In this document: piece after piece, positions 20,246 through 29,139 of the stretch
Layout: each line of letters begins with the position of its first letter
Numbering within the stretch: the stretch's first letter is position 1
Assembly: GCF_003336755.1 (NCBI RefSeq)
Contig: NZ_QMDI01000006.1
Coordinates: 248,001 to 312,000 of the forward strand
DNA: 64,000 nt
Reading direction: 5' to 3'
Source: Elioraea thermophila (ex Habib et al. 2022)
Lineage (GTDB): Bacteria; Pseudomonadota; Alphaproteobacteria; Acetobacterales; Acetobacteraceae
Notes under the pieces: generated by a model
Databases searched by the model: none
Told to the model about the DNA's origin: nothing
What the model saw: the letters and a program-made list of their open reading frames with translations, nothing else
Position numbers and translations under genes: made by a program

Positions 20246-21192
20246 ACCACCCTCCGCGGATCGAGCGCGTCGCGCAGCCCGTCGCCGACGAAGTTGATCG
20301 TCAGCACGGTGAGGAAGATGGCGAGCCCGGGGAACAGCGCCCAGTGCGGCGCGTAATCGAGCTGGTCCTTGGCGTCGTAGAGCAGCCTTCCCCAGGTCGG
20401 CACGTCGGGCGGGAAACCGAGGCCGAGGAAGGAGAGGGTGGATTCCGCGATGATCGCGGCGGCGATGTCGATGGTGGCGGCGACGATCACCGGGCCGAGC
20501 GCATTGGGCAGGATGTGGCGCACCACGAGGCGCGGCGTGGAGGCGCCGAGCGCGCGCGCCGCCTCGACGAACTCCTTCTCGCGCAGCGAGAAGAACTGCG
20601 CGCGCACGAGGCGCGCGACGGGCATCCAGCGGAAACCGCCGATCACCGCGACGATGAGGATGAAGATCCCCATCTCCGGCCCCACAAGCGCGCGCAGCGG
20701 CTCGCGGAAGAGGTAGATCACCAAGAGAAGGAGCGGCAATTCGGGTAGGGAGAGGAAGAGGTCGGTCACCCACATCAGCGCGGCATCCACCGGCCCCGAG
20801 GCGATGCCCGCGACCGCCCCCACCGTGGTGCCGATCAGCACCGCCACCAGCATGGCGGCGAAGCCAACGGCGAGCGAGATTCGCCCCCCGTAGAGCATGC
20901 GGGCGAGCAGGTCCTGGCCGAGATCGTCCGTGCCGAGCGGATGGTCCCAGGACGGACCCTGCAGCCGGGCGCGGAAGTCGATCTCGTTGATCGGCACCGT
21001 CCAGATGAACGGGCCAAACAGCACGGCGAGGATGATGAAGGCGAGGATGACCGCCGAGACGACGGCGAGACGGTGCTTGCGGAAGCGACGCCAGGCTTCC
21101 GCCCAGGGCGAGACGAGCGGACGCTGGGCCGCCGCCGCGGCCGGGACGGGCGCGCCGTCAGCGGTAGCTGATGCGGGGATCGAGCCAGCCAT
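20242..21192 (-). CDS. Dipeptide-type ABC importer permease, DppC type
   Basis: 316 residues with a cytoplasmic N-terminus, a first membrane helix at about 45-67 and the OppC-like N-terminal region (LQGPSWDHPLGTDDLGQDLLARMLYGGR). Five further helices follow. The EAA loop that docks on the ATPase reads EFVEAARALGASTPRLVVRHILPN. It forms the pore with the DppB-type protein encoded upstream, whose gene it overlaps by 35 bases. A shorter start is possible but none is clearly better. Confidence 0.9.
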
Positions 21193-22117
21193 AGAGGATG
21201 TCGGCGACCAGGTTGAAGAACACGACGAGGCAGGCGAAGACGAAGGTGACCGCCATGATCACCGGCGTGTCGTTGGCGAGGATGGCGCTGATCAGGAGCG
21301 ATCCGATTCCCGGCACGCGGAAGATCTGCTCGGTGACGATCGCACCGCCGAACACGATCGGCATCTGCAGCGCAACAAGCGTGACGACGGGGATCATCGC
21401 GTTGCGCACCACGTGCTTGGTGATCACGACCCGCTCGGGCAGGCCCTTGGCGCGGGCGGTGGTGACGTAGTCGAGCCGGATCACGTCGAGCACGGCGGAG
21501 CGCACGAAGCGCGTCCAGGCCGCCCCCTGGAAGAGCCCCAGCACCATCACCGGCATGATGGTCTGCTTCACGTGCTCCCAGAACCACGCAAAGCCCGTGG
21601 CGTTGATCTCGGTTCGGTACACGAAGGGCAGCCAATCGAGATAGATCGAGAAGAACAGGATGAACAGCAGGCCCGTGAAGAAGGTCGGCAGCGAGAAGCC
21701 GACGAAGGCGAGCGTGTTGGCGATCTTGTCGAACAGCGAATAGGGGCGCGTCGCGGCGAGGATGCCGACGGGCAGCGCGATCGCGAGCGCGACGATCTGC
21801 GAACTCCCGATGACGATCAGCGTGGTCGGCAGGCGTTGCAGGATGAGCTGGTCGACATCGACGCGCGAGACGAAGGAGAAGCCCCACTCGCCGCGCAGCA
21901 TGGCGGTGAGCCAGGCGATGTAGCGGACATGGATCGGGTCATCGAGGCCGAGCGAGGCGCGAAGCTGCAGCCGCACCTCGGGCGGCACCGCCGGATTGGT
22001 GGCGAGCTCCTCGAACGGATCGCCCGGTGCGAGCGCCAGCACGGTGAACAGGATGACGCTGATCCCGAGCAAGGACGGGATCGCGATCAGCAACCGGCGG
22101 ATCAGGTATTGCGTCAC
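21158..22117 (-). CDS. Dipeptide-type ABC importer permease, DppB type
   Basis: About 319 residues from the GTG at 22115-22117 (VTQYLIRRLLIAIPSLLGIS), the standard DppB N-terminus. The next upstream ATG would add an unrelated charged stretch. It has six membrane helices, APGDPFEEL after the first helix, and the EAA loop DYVTTARAKGLPERVVITKHVVRN. It is the second gene of the operon, 70 bases after the binding protein gene. Together with the DppC-type permease it forms the translocation path in the inner membrane. Confidence 0.9.
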   Translation of the reverse strand: MTQYLIRRLLIAIPSLLGISVILFTVLALAPGDPFEELATNPAVPPEVRLQLRASLGLDDPIHVRYIAWLTAMLRGEWGFSFVSRVDVDQLILQRLPTTLIVIGSSQIVALAIALPVGILAATRPYSLFDKIANTLAFVGFSLPTFFTGLLFILFFSIYLDWLPFVYRTEINATGFAWFWEHVKQTIMPVMVLGLFQGAAWTRFVRSAVLDVIRLDYVTTARAKGLPERVVITKHVVRNAMIPVVTLVALQMPIVFGGAIVTEQIFRVPGIGSLLISAILANDTPVIMAVTFVFACLVVFFNLVADILYGWLDPRISYR

Positions 22118-22187
22118 GCGCGTCGATCGAAGGGGAACGGCACGGCACGGGCCGGCCCGGTGGCGGGCCGGCCCGGTGCGAGAGGCA

Positions 22188-23981
22188 TCAGGTCTCGCGG
22201 TACCAGTCGGAGAGCAGCCAGAGCGTGGTGTCCCAGCCCGAAAGCACGGGGCGGAGATTGACCGCGCTGCCGGAGACGAGCGGGCGCTGCACCACGGGGA
22301 TGATGTGGTTGGAGCCGACAACGAGGTCGTTCATGCGGATGAACAGGGCCGCCCGCTTGACGGGGTCGAGCTCCTGTTCGGCCTCGCGGTAGATCCGGTC
22401 GTACTCCTCGTTCCGCCAGCGCACGATGTTGCGCCCGGACCAGTTGTTCGCCTTCTGCGCGATCTCCCAGGAGACGAACTGGTTCATGAACCGGCCCGGA
22501 TCGGCCTGCGGCATGGTCGTCGTGTACATCTGCATGTCGGCGTAGAACTTGCCGTAGGTGTCCGGGTTGGCGACGTCGGAGGAGAAGAACACCGAGGCGA
22601 CGACCGACTTGATCTCGATCTCGATTCCCGCCCGGCGCGCCGCCTGCTGATAGATCTGCTGCGTGCGCTGGCGCGGCGCATTCACCGAGGTCTGGAACAC
22701 GAAGCGGAGCCGCACGCCGTCCTTCTGCCGGATGCCGTCGCGCCCGCGCGCCCAGCCGGCCTGATCGAGGATCTGGTTGGCGCGATCGACGTTGAACTCC
22801 ATCCGCATGTTCGGCGACCGGAAGCGCGGCGGCGCGTTGAGGAAGTTGGGCGTCGCCGGCCCGGTGCGGCCGTAGATGAACTCCTGGATCGACTGGCGAT
22901 CCAAGAGCAGCGCCATCGCCTGGCGCACAGCGGGGTCACGGAAGGCCGGGTGCTGGGTGGAGATGTGCGAGCGTTCGCCGTCCACCTCGCGGTTGGGGTC
23001 GGTGGCATTGAGCTGGATGTGCTCGATGTTGCCGCCCTCGACGATGTTGACGCGGCCGCGTCCCGCCGCCTCCAGCCGCCGCAGGGTCTCGTCGTCCACC
23101 TGCAGGTTCCAGGCGAAGTCGAAGTCGCCGGTCTGCAGCACCGCCCGCGCGGCCGAGACGGCGTCGCCCCCACCCTTGATCTCGACCTGGTCGAAGAAGG
23201 GACGGTTCGGCAGATGGTAGTTCGGATTGGCCTCGGCCCGGACCGTGTCGCCCGCCGCGAAGGAGACGAAACGATAGGCCCCGGTGCCCACCGGGCGCAG
23301 GTTGGTCGGCGCGTCGCGCGAATTGGCCCCCGCATAGTCCTTGAACAGGTGCTTGGGGATGAGCTGGCCCGTAGCGGCGACGAAGGCATCGGCCCAGAAC
23401 GGCGTGGGGCGAGGGAACTCCACGCGCACTGTATAGTCGTCGACCTTCACCACGTTGATGTCGCGGTAGGAGCCGGAGGTGACGGCGGCGACCGCCGGGT
23501 TGCGCGCATACTCCCAGTTGAACACCACGTCGTCGGCGGTGAACTCCTGGCCGTCGTGCCACTTCACGCCGCGCTTCAATTTCCAGGTGACGGAGCGGCC
23601 GTCCTCGGCGAGCCCCTTGTTGTCGATCGAGGGGATCTCGGCGGCGAGGATGGGGTGCAGCGTGCCGTCCGCCGCCCAGCCGGCGAGCGGTTCGTAGAAC
23701 ACGCGCGAGGCGTCCTGGTCCTTCGTCCCCGTCGCGAAGTGCGGGTTCAACAGCGTGGGCGCCTGCCAGTAGAGGATCTTCAGTTGCCCCCCACCGCGCC
23801 TGGTCGGGCGGTAGGGCGGCACACTCTGCGCCGCGGCGGGCGAAATGCCGTAGAGGGCGAGAAGCTGGGTGCACATCGGCGCGGTGAAGCCGACCGCCGC
23901 CATGCGGCGGATGAAGCCGCGGCGCGACAGCGTGCCGCGGCGCACGCGCCCGATCAGCTCGCGAAGCTGGTCTTCCGTCAT
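22188..23981 (-). CDS. Periplasmic peptide-binding protein of the ABC importer (SBP_bac_5 family)
   Basis: About 597 residues. The ATG at 23979-23981 opens MTEDQLRELIGRVRRG followed by a twin-arginine signal SRRGFIRRMAAVGF, so export is probably by the Tat path. The mature part has the family-5 pattern (EIPSIDNKGLAEDGRSVTWKL, GVKWHDGQEFTADDVVFNWEY). It is larger than E. coli DppA (535), as in related alphaproteobacterial proteins. It captures the substrate and delivers it to the DppBC pore. First gene of the operon; the M20 amidohydrolase gene lies 106 bases upstream on the same strand, which suggests amides, acylated amino acids or short peptides. Confidence 0.88.
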   Translation of the reverse strand: MTEDQLRELIGRVRRGTLSRRGFIRRMAAVGFTAPMCTQLLALYGISPAAAQSVPPYRPTRRGGGQLKILYWQAPTLLNPHFATGTKDQDASRVFYEPLAGWAADGTLHPILAAEIPSIDNKGLAEDGRSVTWKLKRGVKWHDGQEFTADDVVFNWEYARNPAVAAVTSGSYRDINVVKVDDYTVRVEFPRPTPFWADAFVAATGQLIPKHLFKDYAGANSRDAPTNLRPVGTGAYRFVSFAAGDTVRAEANPNYHLPNRPFFDQVEIKGGGDAVSAARAVLQTGDFDFAWNLQVDDETLRRLEAAGRGRVNIVEGGNIEHIQLNATDPNREVDGERSHISTQHPAFRDPAVRQAMALLLDRQSIQEFIYGRTGPATPNFLNAPPRFRSPNMRMEFNVDRANQILDQAGWARGRDGIRQKDGVRLRFVFQTSVNAPRQRTQQIYQQAARRAGIEIEIKSVVASVFFSSDVANPDTYGKFYADMQMYTTTMPQADPGRFMNQFVSWEIAQKANNWSGRNIVRWRNEEYDRIYREAEQELDPVKRAALFIRMNDLVVGSNHIIPVVQRPLVSGSAVNLRPVLSGWDTTLWLLSDWYRET

Positions 23982-24087
23982 CGCTCTCGTCTCCCGATCC
24001 CGACACAAGGCGGCATCGGCCGCCCCGACATTTGTTTCAATGCTAACGAACCCTCGCGCGCACGGCACGCCCTTTTTTGCGACCGGT

Positions 24088-25287
24088 TCATGGAGAACCG
24101 ACACCGAGTTCGCGTTCGACCACCGACACCCAGTAGGCGACGCCGAGCGGGATCGTCTCGTCGTTGAAGTCGAACTCGGGCGTGTGCAGCCCGGGCGAGG
24201 TGCCGTCCGGCCCCGCACCGCCGCCGATGAACATGAAGTTGCCGGGGCGGGCCTCGAGCATCAGCGCGAAGTCCTCCGCCCCCGTCACCGGGGAGATCGC
24301 GCCGTCCACCGCGTCCTCGCCGACGACATCCGCCGCGGCCGCGAGCGCGAGCCTGGTCTGGTCCGGGTGGTTCACGGTGGCTGGCGTGCCGCGCCGGTAC
24401 TCGACCTCGGCCCGCGCCCCGTAGAGCGCGGCGAGCCCGTGCGCGAGCTCGCCCACCCGGCGCTCCAGCAGGTCGCGCACGGCGGGCGAGAAGCTGCGCG
24501 CGGTGCCGGAGAGGACGATCTCCGCCGGCATCACGTTCGGCGCCTCGAGCACCCCACCCGCGATCGCGCCGATGGAGAGCACGGCGGGCTCGACGGGTGG
24601 CACGTTGCGGCCGACGATTTCCTGCAGGCCGAGCACGAAGTGCGCCTGCACCACGGTGAGGTCGACGGCGCGATGGGGGGTCGAGCCGCCATGGCCGCCG
24701 GTGCCGAGGAAGCGGACCCGGAACCGATCGGCCGCGGCGAGCGCGGGGCCGGGACGGGTGGCGAACCGGCCGGCCGGCAGGTCGGGCCTCGTGTGCAGGC
24801 CATAGACGGCGTCGCAGGGAAAGCGGTCGAACAGCCCGTCGGCGAGCATGGCCCGAGCCCCGCCCAGGCCTTCCTCGGCGGGCTGGAAGATCACGTGCAC
24901 GGTGCCGGCGAAGTCCCGGTGCTGCGCCAGCCAGCGCGCCGCGCCGAGCAGCATTGCCGTGTGCCCATCGTGGCCACAGGCGTGCATGATGCCTGGCCGG
25001 GTGGAGGCCCAGGGCTTGCCGGTCGCCTCGTGGATGGGCAGCGCATCCATGTCGGCGCGCAGGCCGATCGCCCGGTTGCCCGGCCGGCGGCCCTCGATCG
25101 TGCCGACCACGCCGAACCGTCCGACCCCCTCCGTCACCCGGATCCCAAGGTCGCGCAAGAAGCGGGCGACGAGAGCGGAGGTGCGCGCTTCCGTCATGCC
25201 GAGTTCCGGGTGGGCATGGATGTCGCGCCGGATCGCGACCAATTCGTCGGCGAAGGCGCGCACCCCTTGCACAACCGGATGGGTCAT
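24088..25287 (-). CDS. M20D-family amidohydrolase (hippurate/N-acyl-amino-acid hydrolase type)
   Basis: 399 residues of a zinc/manganese amidohydrolase. The metal site is visible in GLRADMDALPIHE, HACGHDGHTAML (near residue 103) and FQPAEEGLGGARAM. The dimerisation or lid domain holds GHGGSTPHRAVDL, and GAEDFALML gives the last ligand. Members remove acyl groups from N-acyl amino acids, indole-acetyl conjugates or hippurate in the cytoplasm. It stands just before the binding-protein gene of the ABC importer on the same strand, so it probably cleaves what that importer brings in. The exact acyl donor is not visible. Confidence 0.88.
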   Translation of the reverse strand: MTHPVVQGVRAFADELVAIRRDIHAHPELGMTEARTSALVARFLRDLGIRVTEGVGRFGVVGTIEGRRPGNRAIGLRADMDALPIHEATGKPWASTRPGIMHACGHDGHTAMLLGAARWLAQHRDFAGTVHVIFQPAEEGLGGARAMLADGLFDRFPCDAVYGLHTRPDLPAGRFATRPGPALAAADRFRVRFLGTGGHGGSTPHRAVDLTVVQAHFVLGLQEIVGRNVPPVEPAVLSIGAIAGGVLEAPNVMPAEIVLSGTARSFSPAVRDLLERRVGELAHGLAALYGARAEVEYRRGTPATVNHPDQTRLALAAAADVVGEDAVDGAISPVTGAEDFALMLEARPGNFMFIGGGAGPDGTSPGLHTPEFDFNDETIPLGVAYWVSVVERELGVGSP

Positions 25288-25349
25288 GTCCCCGATCCTC
25301 CCGCAGATGACGTCCGTGTCGAGACCATGACCGCAGATTCGCGTCCGCG

Positions 25350-25763
25350 CTAGCCCGCCGAACGATCACGACCGCGCTCGGCGAGGCAGGCCTCGACGGC
25401 GGCGAGGAGGTCGGCCCGCTCGAACGGCTTGGCCAGGGTGCGGGTGGCGCCGAGCTGGCGCGCCATGCGCAGGTAGTCGGCGCTGATCCCGCTCGCGGCG
25501 GCGCGTTCGGGCGGGAAGCCGCCGGAGATCACCAGGACGGGAAGGCCAGGATGGCGCCGCCGGGCGGCGGTCAGCACCTCGATCCCTTCGACCTCCGGCA
25601 TCAGCAGGTCGGTGACGATGAGGTCGATCTCGGTCCGATCGATGCGGGCGAGCGCCTCGCCGCCATGCGCGACGTCGATCACGGCGTGCCCGGCTCCTTC
25701 CAGCACCCGCCGGATGGCAGCCCGCACCAGGGAATCATCTTCGATCAGCAGGATCAACGCCAA
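25350..25763 (-). CDS. Orphan single-domain response regulator (CheY-like receiver)
   Basis: 137 residues with only a receiver domain. The acidic pocket is Glu-Asp-Asp at residues 8-10 (LIEDDSLVR), the phosphorylated Asp52 lies in DLIVTDLLMPEVEG, a Ser at about 80 (LVISGGFP) and the conserved Lys112 in TLAKPF. There is no output domain. No histidine kinase gene is near. It is 62 bases upstream of the M20 gene on the same strand, so it could be co-transcribed, but a functional link is not evident. The receiver resembles those found fused to hybrid kinases. Confidence 0.85.
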   Translation of the reverse strand: MALILLIEDDSLVRAAIRRVLEGAGHAVIDVAHGGEALARIDRTEIDLIVTDLLMPEVEGIEVLTAARRRHPGLPVLVISGGFPPERAAASGISADYLRMARQLGATRTLAKPFERADLLAAVEACLAERGRDRSAG

Positions 25764-25896
25764 GGGGCCCCGACCCCGAGGCGTTCACCGTCACACCCCA
25801 CGGCCGCCCCCATCTCAAGACGCGCCTCGAGTGTGACAGAAACAGACGGATGTCGGCAACCCGGCGGCTGGCCCCGCCGGGCGCCGGAAGAACGAT

Positions 25897-26310
25897 TTAA
25901 CGGGCGGCGTAGGCGTCCCGGCCGGTCCGCGCCGGGGCGGCGGCGGCATCATCCTCCTCCGCCGGCGCCTTGGCGATGCCGAGCACGCCGAGCAGGGCGT
26001 AAACGCCGATGGTCGTGCCGACGAAGCCCGCGACGAAGATGCCGACCGCGAGCAGCCAGTCGATCGGCCCGCCGAGATCGACGAAGCGGCTGTTGGTCAC
26101 CGCCATCATGATCACAAGCGCGGCCACCCCGCCGGCGAGACCGGCGAGCTCCGACCAGACCAAGCGGCGCGAGGCGATCCCGCCCTCGCGCACCAGGACC
26201 CAGACGAAGGCCAGGGTGGCGATGGTTGCGCCGGCGATGATCACCCAGAGCCAAGAGCCGAGCATCTCCTGGAAGACGGCCCAGAAGACGAGGGGGTCGA
26301 GTTCCTTCAT
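25897..26310 (-). CDS. DUF5368-family membrane protein
   Basis: 137 residues with four predicted membrane helices (about 16-40, 52-72, 82-102 and 105-115) and an acidic Ala-rich tail. The N-terminus MKELDPLVFWAVFQEMLGSWLW matches the DUF5368 pattern. These proteins have no defined function, but I know them mostly from sulfur-oxidising bacteria near sulfide-oxidising flavoproteins. That matches the gene just upstream here, 18 bases away on the same strand. A role in membrane docking or electron transfer of that enzyme is inference. Confidence 0.75.
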   Translation of the reverse strand: MKELDPLVFWAVFQEMLGSWLWVIIAGATIATLAFVWVLVREGGIASRRLVWSELAGLAGGVAALVIMMAVTNSRFVDLGGPIDWLLAVGIFVAGFVGTTIGVYALLGVLGIAKAPAEEDDAAAAPARTGRDAYAAR

Positions 26311-26328
26311 GGTTTCCTCCCGTTTCGG

Positions 26329-27651
26329 TCAGGCACGCCCGCGCAGCATCGCGAGGTAGGTCGGCTTCAGCGCGATTTCCTTCATCACCCAGGAGATCCA
26401 GAGCTCCTCGAGGGGCGCGATGATGCCTGGGAAGGACGGCGTGAGATTGTCGTTGTAGTCGAACTCCACCAGCATGGCGCGACCGATGCGGGTGATCAGC
26501 GGACACGACGTGTAGCCGTTGTAGCTCTCGGACGAGCGGGTGCCCGCGATGTCGGCGACCAGGTGATCGACCGCGACCGGAACCTGCCACTTCACCGAGG
26601 CCGCCGTCTTGCCCTTCGGCACGCCGGCGACGTCGCCGACCGCGAACACCTCCGGGAAGCGCTTGTGGCGCATGGTGTGGCGATCGACATCGACCCAGCC
26701 TTCGGCCGCCCACGGCCCGGTCTGCCAGGGCAGGGGCGAGTTGCGCACCACCTCGGGCGCCTTCATCGGGGGGACGACGTTGATGAAGTCGTAGCCCACC
26801 TCCTTCAACCCATCCGGCGTGCGGAAGGTGGCGATGCGTCGATCGAGGTCGAGCTTGGTCAGGGTGTGCTGATAGTTCACCTTGACGTCGCGATCGCCGA
26901 ACAGCATGCGCACCTTCTCGTGCACGATCGGCACGCTGAACAGCACCCGGGTCGGCGCGAAGTAGTTGAGTTCGGCCTTCGCCCGGTTGCCGCGGCGGCG
27001 CAGCACGTCGTCGGTGATGAAGGTGTACTTCAGCGGCGCGCCGGCGCATTTCATTTCGGTGGCGGGGCGAAGGAACAGGCCCACGCCCCCCTTGTCGGCG
27101 AAAGCGCTCATCGCCCGCCAGGTCGCCGCCGCCGCTTCCGGCCCTGCATAGACCGAGCCCATGCCGTTGCTGCCGATGCGGCGCACATCCATGCCCTCGA
27201 TCGCGCCGTAATCAAGCTCCAGCCCCGGGGCGACGATCAGGAAGTCGTAGGCGAGGCGACGGCCCGTGTCGGTCACCACCGTCTTCGCCACCGGGTCGAT
27301 CTCGGCCGCCCGCTCCTCGATCCAGCGCACCGGCTCGGACAGCCACTCGGCCGTGGTGCTGACCGTGTAGGAGGGCGGCTTCAGCCCGGCGGCGACCAGG
27401 GTGTAGCCCGGCTGGTAGAGGTGCTCGCGGCGACGGTCGAGCAGGATGATCTCCGCCCCCTCGAGCCGATCGGCCAGGCGGTTGGCGGCGGCAAGCCCGG
27501 CGGCACCCGCCCCGATGATGACGATCTTCGCTTTCGTCCGCACTGCGGCGGCGCGCGCCCGCGGCAGGAAGGCCGGAACGAGCCCCGCAGCCGCGGCGGC
27601 GGCGATCAGGCCGCGCCGGCCGAGGGTGGCGAGCTTGGGATCGATGGGCAT
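26329..27651 (-). CDS. FAD-dependent sulfide:quinone oxidoreductase-like protein (Tat-exported)
   Basis: 440 residues from ATG 27649-27651, behind GGGAGG. A Tat-like leader (TLGRRGLIAAAAAAG ... PRARA) precedes the FAD motif IVIIGAGAAGLAAANRLADRL. Two redox-type Cys are seen in the SQR pattern: EMKCAGAPLKY and SYNGYTSCPL. AVGDVAGVPKGKTAA is the second FAD motif, and the C-terminal amphipathic helix (ELWISWVMKEIALKPTYL) fits membrane docking. It likely oxidises sulfide in or near the periplasm and passes electrons to quinone; flavocytochrome c-type FccB is the alternative. It sits between a TDT-family transporter and a DUF5368 protein. Confidence 0.85.
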   Translation of the reverse strand: MPIDPKLATLGRRGLIAAAAAAGLVPAFLPRARAAAVRTKAKIVIIGAGAAGLAAANRLADRLEGAEIILLDRRREHLYQPGYTLVAAGLKPPSYTVSTTAEWLSEPVRWIEERAAEIDPVAKTVVTDTGRRLAYDFLIVAPGLELDYGAIEGMDVRRIGSNGMGSVYAGPEAAAATWRAMSAFADKGGVGLFLRPATEMKCAGAPLKYTFITDDVLRRRGNRAKAELNYFAPTRVLFSVPIVHEKVRMLFGDRDVKVNYQHTLTKLDLDRRIATFRTPDGLKEVGYDFINVVPPMKAPEVVRNSPLPWQTGPWAAEGWVDVDRHTMRHKRFPEVFAVGDVAGVPKGKTAASVKWQVPVAVDHLVADIAGTRSSESYNGYTSCPLITRIGRAMLVEFDYNDNLTPSFPGIIAPLEELWISWVMKEIALKPTYLAMLRGRA

Positions 27652-27683
27652 TCCTCCCTCCCGTTGTTGGGCTCTCGGGTTGG

Positions 27684-28694
27684 TCATCCCTCGGGCGCGA
27701 GCAGGGCGCCGGAGGCGGCGAGCTTGGCCGTGCGCACCGAGACGAGGCCGACGATCACGGTCGTGAGCGCGAGCAGGGCCCACAGAAGGGGCGCATGCCA
27801 AACGGCCGGATAGGCGTGCGAGGCGGCGAGTGCGGCCACCGTGAAGGCGGCGACCGGGAAGGTCCAGGCCCAGGCGGAGAGCGCGAAGGGGGCGCGCACG
27901 AGGTCGCGGGCGAGGAGCGCGATCACCAGCGCAACGAAGCCGGCGAAGCCGAACACGGCGAGCGAGACCGGCCCGAAACCACCGGTGAGCTGGGCCAAGG
28001 CGAGCGCCCCCACGGCGGGCGGGGCGAGCAGGATGACGATGGTCGGCCGCAGCTTGGGCGGCAGCGGCGCCCCGGTCATCAGGCGCAGGAACAAGAGCGG
28101 CTGCAGGAACAGCCAGAGCGCCGTGCCGAGCCCGAACATCAGGAGCGAGGCGGTCTCGAAGCCCATCTTCATGCCGAAGAGCGGGGCGAGGATGTTGCCG
28201 ACCAGCGGGATCAGCAGGGGCGGGGTCAGCGCAGCCGGCTCGCGCGGCGAGACGAGCAGGTCGCGCACCGTCCAGGCGGCGATGGCGAGGTGGCCGAGGA
28301 CAGCGACGATCCACACCGCCCGGGCAAGGCCGAGCGCATGCGGGAGGAGCGCGGCGGAGGCGATCATCAGCCCGATCGTCACCGCCCCGGCGAAGGCCGA
28401 GCGCACGGGGTGCTTCAGATCGGCCGCCACCGCCTCGGGGTGGCGAACGAGCCGGACGGCATGCAGGGCGAGGATGACGACCCAGAGCACGACGGAGAGG
28501 CCGAGCAGCGCCTCGCCCACCGCACCCGGTGCACCGAGCACCCGCCCCGCCTCACGCCAGGCGAGGCCGAGCCCCCCCACCCCCATCGGCACCGCGAACA
28601 GCGGCAGGGGCAGATGCGCGAGCCCCGCCGCGTGTGCGGTGGATGGCACCGTGGCCTGCGGCATGCCCTGGGACGGCATGGAGACGCTCGACAT
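27684..28694 (-). CDS. TDT/SLAC1-family transporter (TehA/Ssu1-like)
   Basis: 336 residues with about ten membrane helices, the fold of the tellurite-resistance/dicarboxylate transporter family. Motifs include LPLPLFAVPMGVGGLGLAWR at the first helix and PLVGNILAPLFGMKMG in the middle. Known members export sulfite (yeast Ssu1) or conduct small anions (TehA, SLAC1). Here it is first gene of an operon with the sulfide-oxidising flavoprotein, so export of sulfite or another sulfur anion is a reasonable inference. The ATG at 28694 lies 33 bases from a palindrome and 45 from the putative operator. Confidence 0.85.
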   Translation of the reverse strand: MSSVSMPSQGMPQATVPSTAHAAGLAHLPLPLFAVPMGVGGLGLAWREAGRVLGAPGAVGEALLGLSVVLWVVILALHAVRLVRHPEAVAADLKHPVRSAFAGAVTIGLMIASAALLPHALGLARAVWIVAVLGHLAIAAWTVRDLLVSPREPAALTPPLLIPLVGNILAPLFGMKMGFETASLLMFGLGTALWLFLQPLLFLRLMTGAPLPPKLRPTIVILLAPPAVGALALAQLTGGFGPVSLAVFGFAGFVALVIALLARDLVRAPFALSAWAWTFPVAAFTVAALAASHAYPAVWHAPLLWALLALTTVIVGLVSVRTAKLAASGALLAPEG

Positions 28695-28726
28695 CGGCCG
28701 GCCCTCAGCCTTTCTTCCTGCCCGGA

Positions 28727-28739
28727 TAAGAATTTCTTA
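28727..28739. repeat. Small palindrome upstream of the TDT-SQR operon
   Basis: TAAGAATTTCTTA is a perfect 6+1+6 palindrome. It stands directly beside the ACCTTCG...CGAAGGT repeat and shares its last base. AT-rich sequence of this kind is rare in this genome, which marks the stretch as regulatory. It may be a second binding site of the same regulator or part of the promoter. Confidence 0.4.
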
Positions 28740-28758
28740 CCTTCGCATATACGAAGGT
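28739..28758. promoter_or_regulatory. Candidate SqrR/BigR-type (ArsR-family) sulfide-responsive operator
   Basis: ACCTTCG (28739-28745), a six-base AT-rich spacer CATATA, then CGAAGGT (28752-28758): a perfect seven-base inverted repeat. Its core fits TTC-N8-GAA, close to ATTC-N8-GAAT known for SqrR, which represses sulfide-quinone reductase genes until persulfide is present. It lies 45-64 bases before the ATG of the TDT-SQR-DUF5368 operon. A -35-like TTGCCA occurs just upstream on the minus strand. The regulator gene itself is not in this window. Confidence 0.5.
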
Positions 28759-28972
28759 TATTCCCATGGCAAGGCCCGATGGGCCGCCTCGGCGATCGAC
28801 CCAGCATGGTCAGACTGGCGTTCCCACGCCTTGATCCAGCGCAAGAGTCAGGAATGGGGCCGAAGCGGCGGACAGGACTTGCGCCCTCGGCCCCTGCGGA
28901 CGGACGGAACGACCGCCGCACGCGCGCGACGGGCCGCCCGCTCTGCAACGCGCACCTGCTGGATGATGGTGA
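28759..28972. other. Intergenic stretch between the putative operator and tRNA-Val
   Basis: About 214 bases without a credible gene. An ATG at 28766 opens a frame of about 22 codons only. I see no hairpin with T-run, no repeat and no sign of an integrated element at the 3' side of the tRNA. Confidence 0.5.
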
Positions 28973-29047
28973 TGGTGGGCGCGGTAGGGATTGAACCTAC
29001 GACCCCTGCCGTGTGAAGGCAGTGCTCTCCCGCTGAGCTACACGCCC
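28973..29047 (-). tRNA. tRNA-Val (anticodon CAC)
   Basis: The minus strand folds as a full cloverleaf. The acceptor stem GGGCGTG pairs with CGCGCCC (one G-T pair). The D-arm is GCTCAGCGGGAGAGC. The anticodon arm is CTGCC-TTCACAC-GGCAG, which places CAC at positions 34-36 and reads the codon GTG. The T-arm is GTAGG-TTCAATC-CCTAC. A discriminator A and an encoded CCA (28973-28975) end the gene. GTG is a frequent valine codon in this GC-rich window. Confidence 0.95.
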
Positions 29048-29060
29048 ACGCCACTGGTGC

Positions 29061-29089
29061 TGATAGGGTGCCCGGCGGGCCACCGTCAA
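29061..29089 (-). promoter_or_regulatory. Candidate promoter of tRNA-Val
   Basis: On the minus strand TTGACG (29084-29089) and CTATCA (29061-29066) are 17 bases apart. The -10 ends 13 bases before the first tRNA base, which leaves room for a short 5' leader. Confidence 0.5.
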
Positions 29090-29139
29090 GCCGAGGCGCC
29101 GTCTTGCCGCCCGGGCCGCCGCTTCCCACACTTCAGGGT

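Noticed and set aside
28973-29047. tRNA-Val as attachment site of a mobile element
   Set aside because: No duplicated tRNA 3' end, integrase or change in composition is seen on either side.
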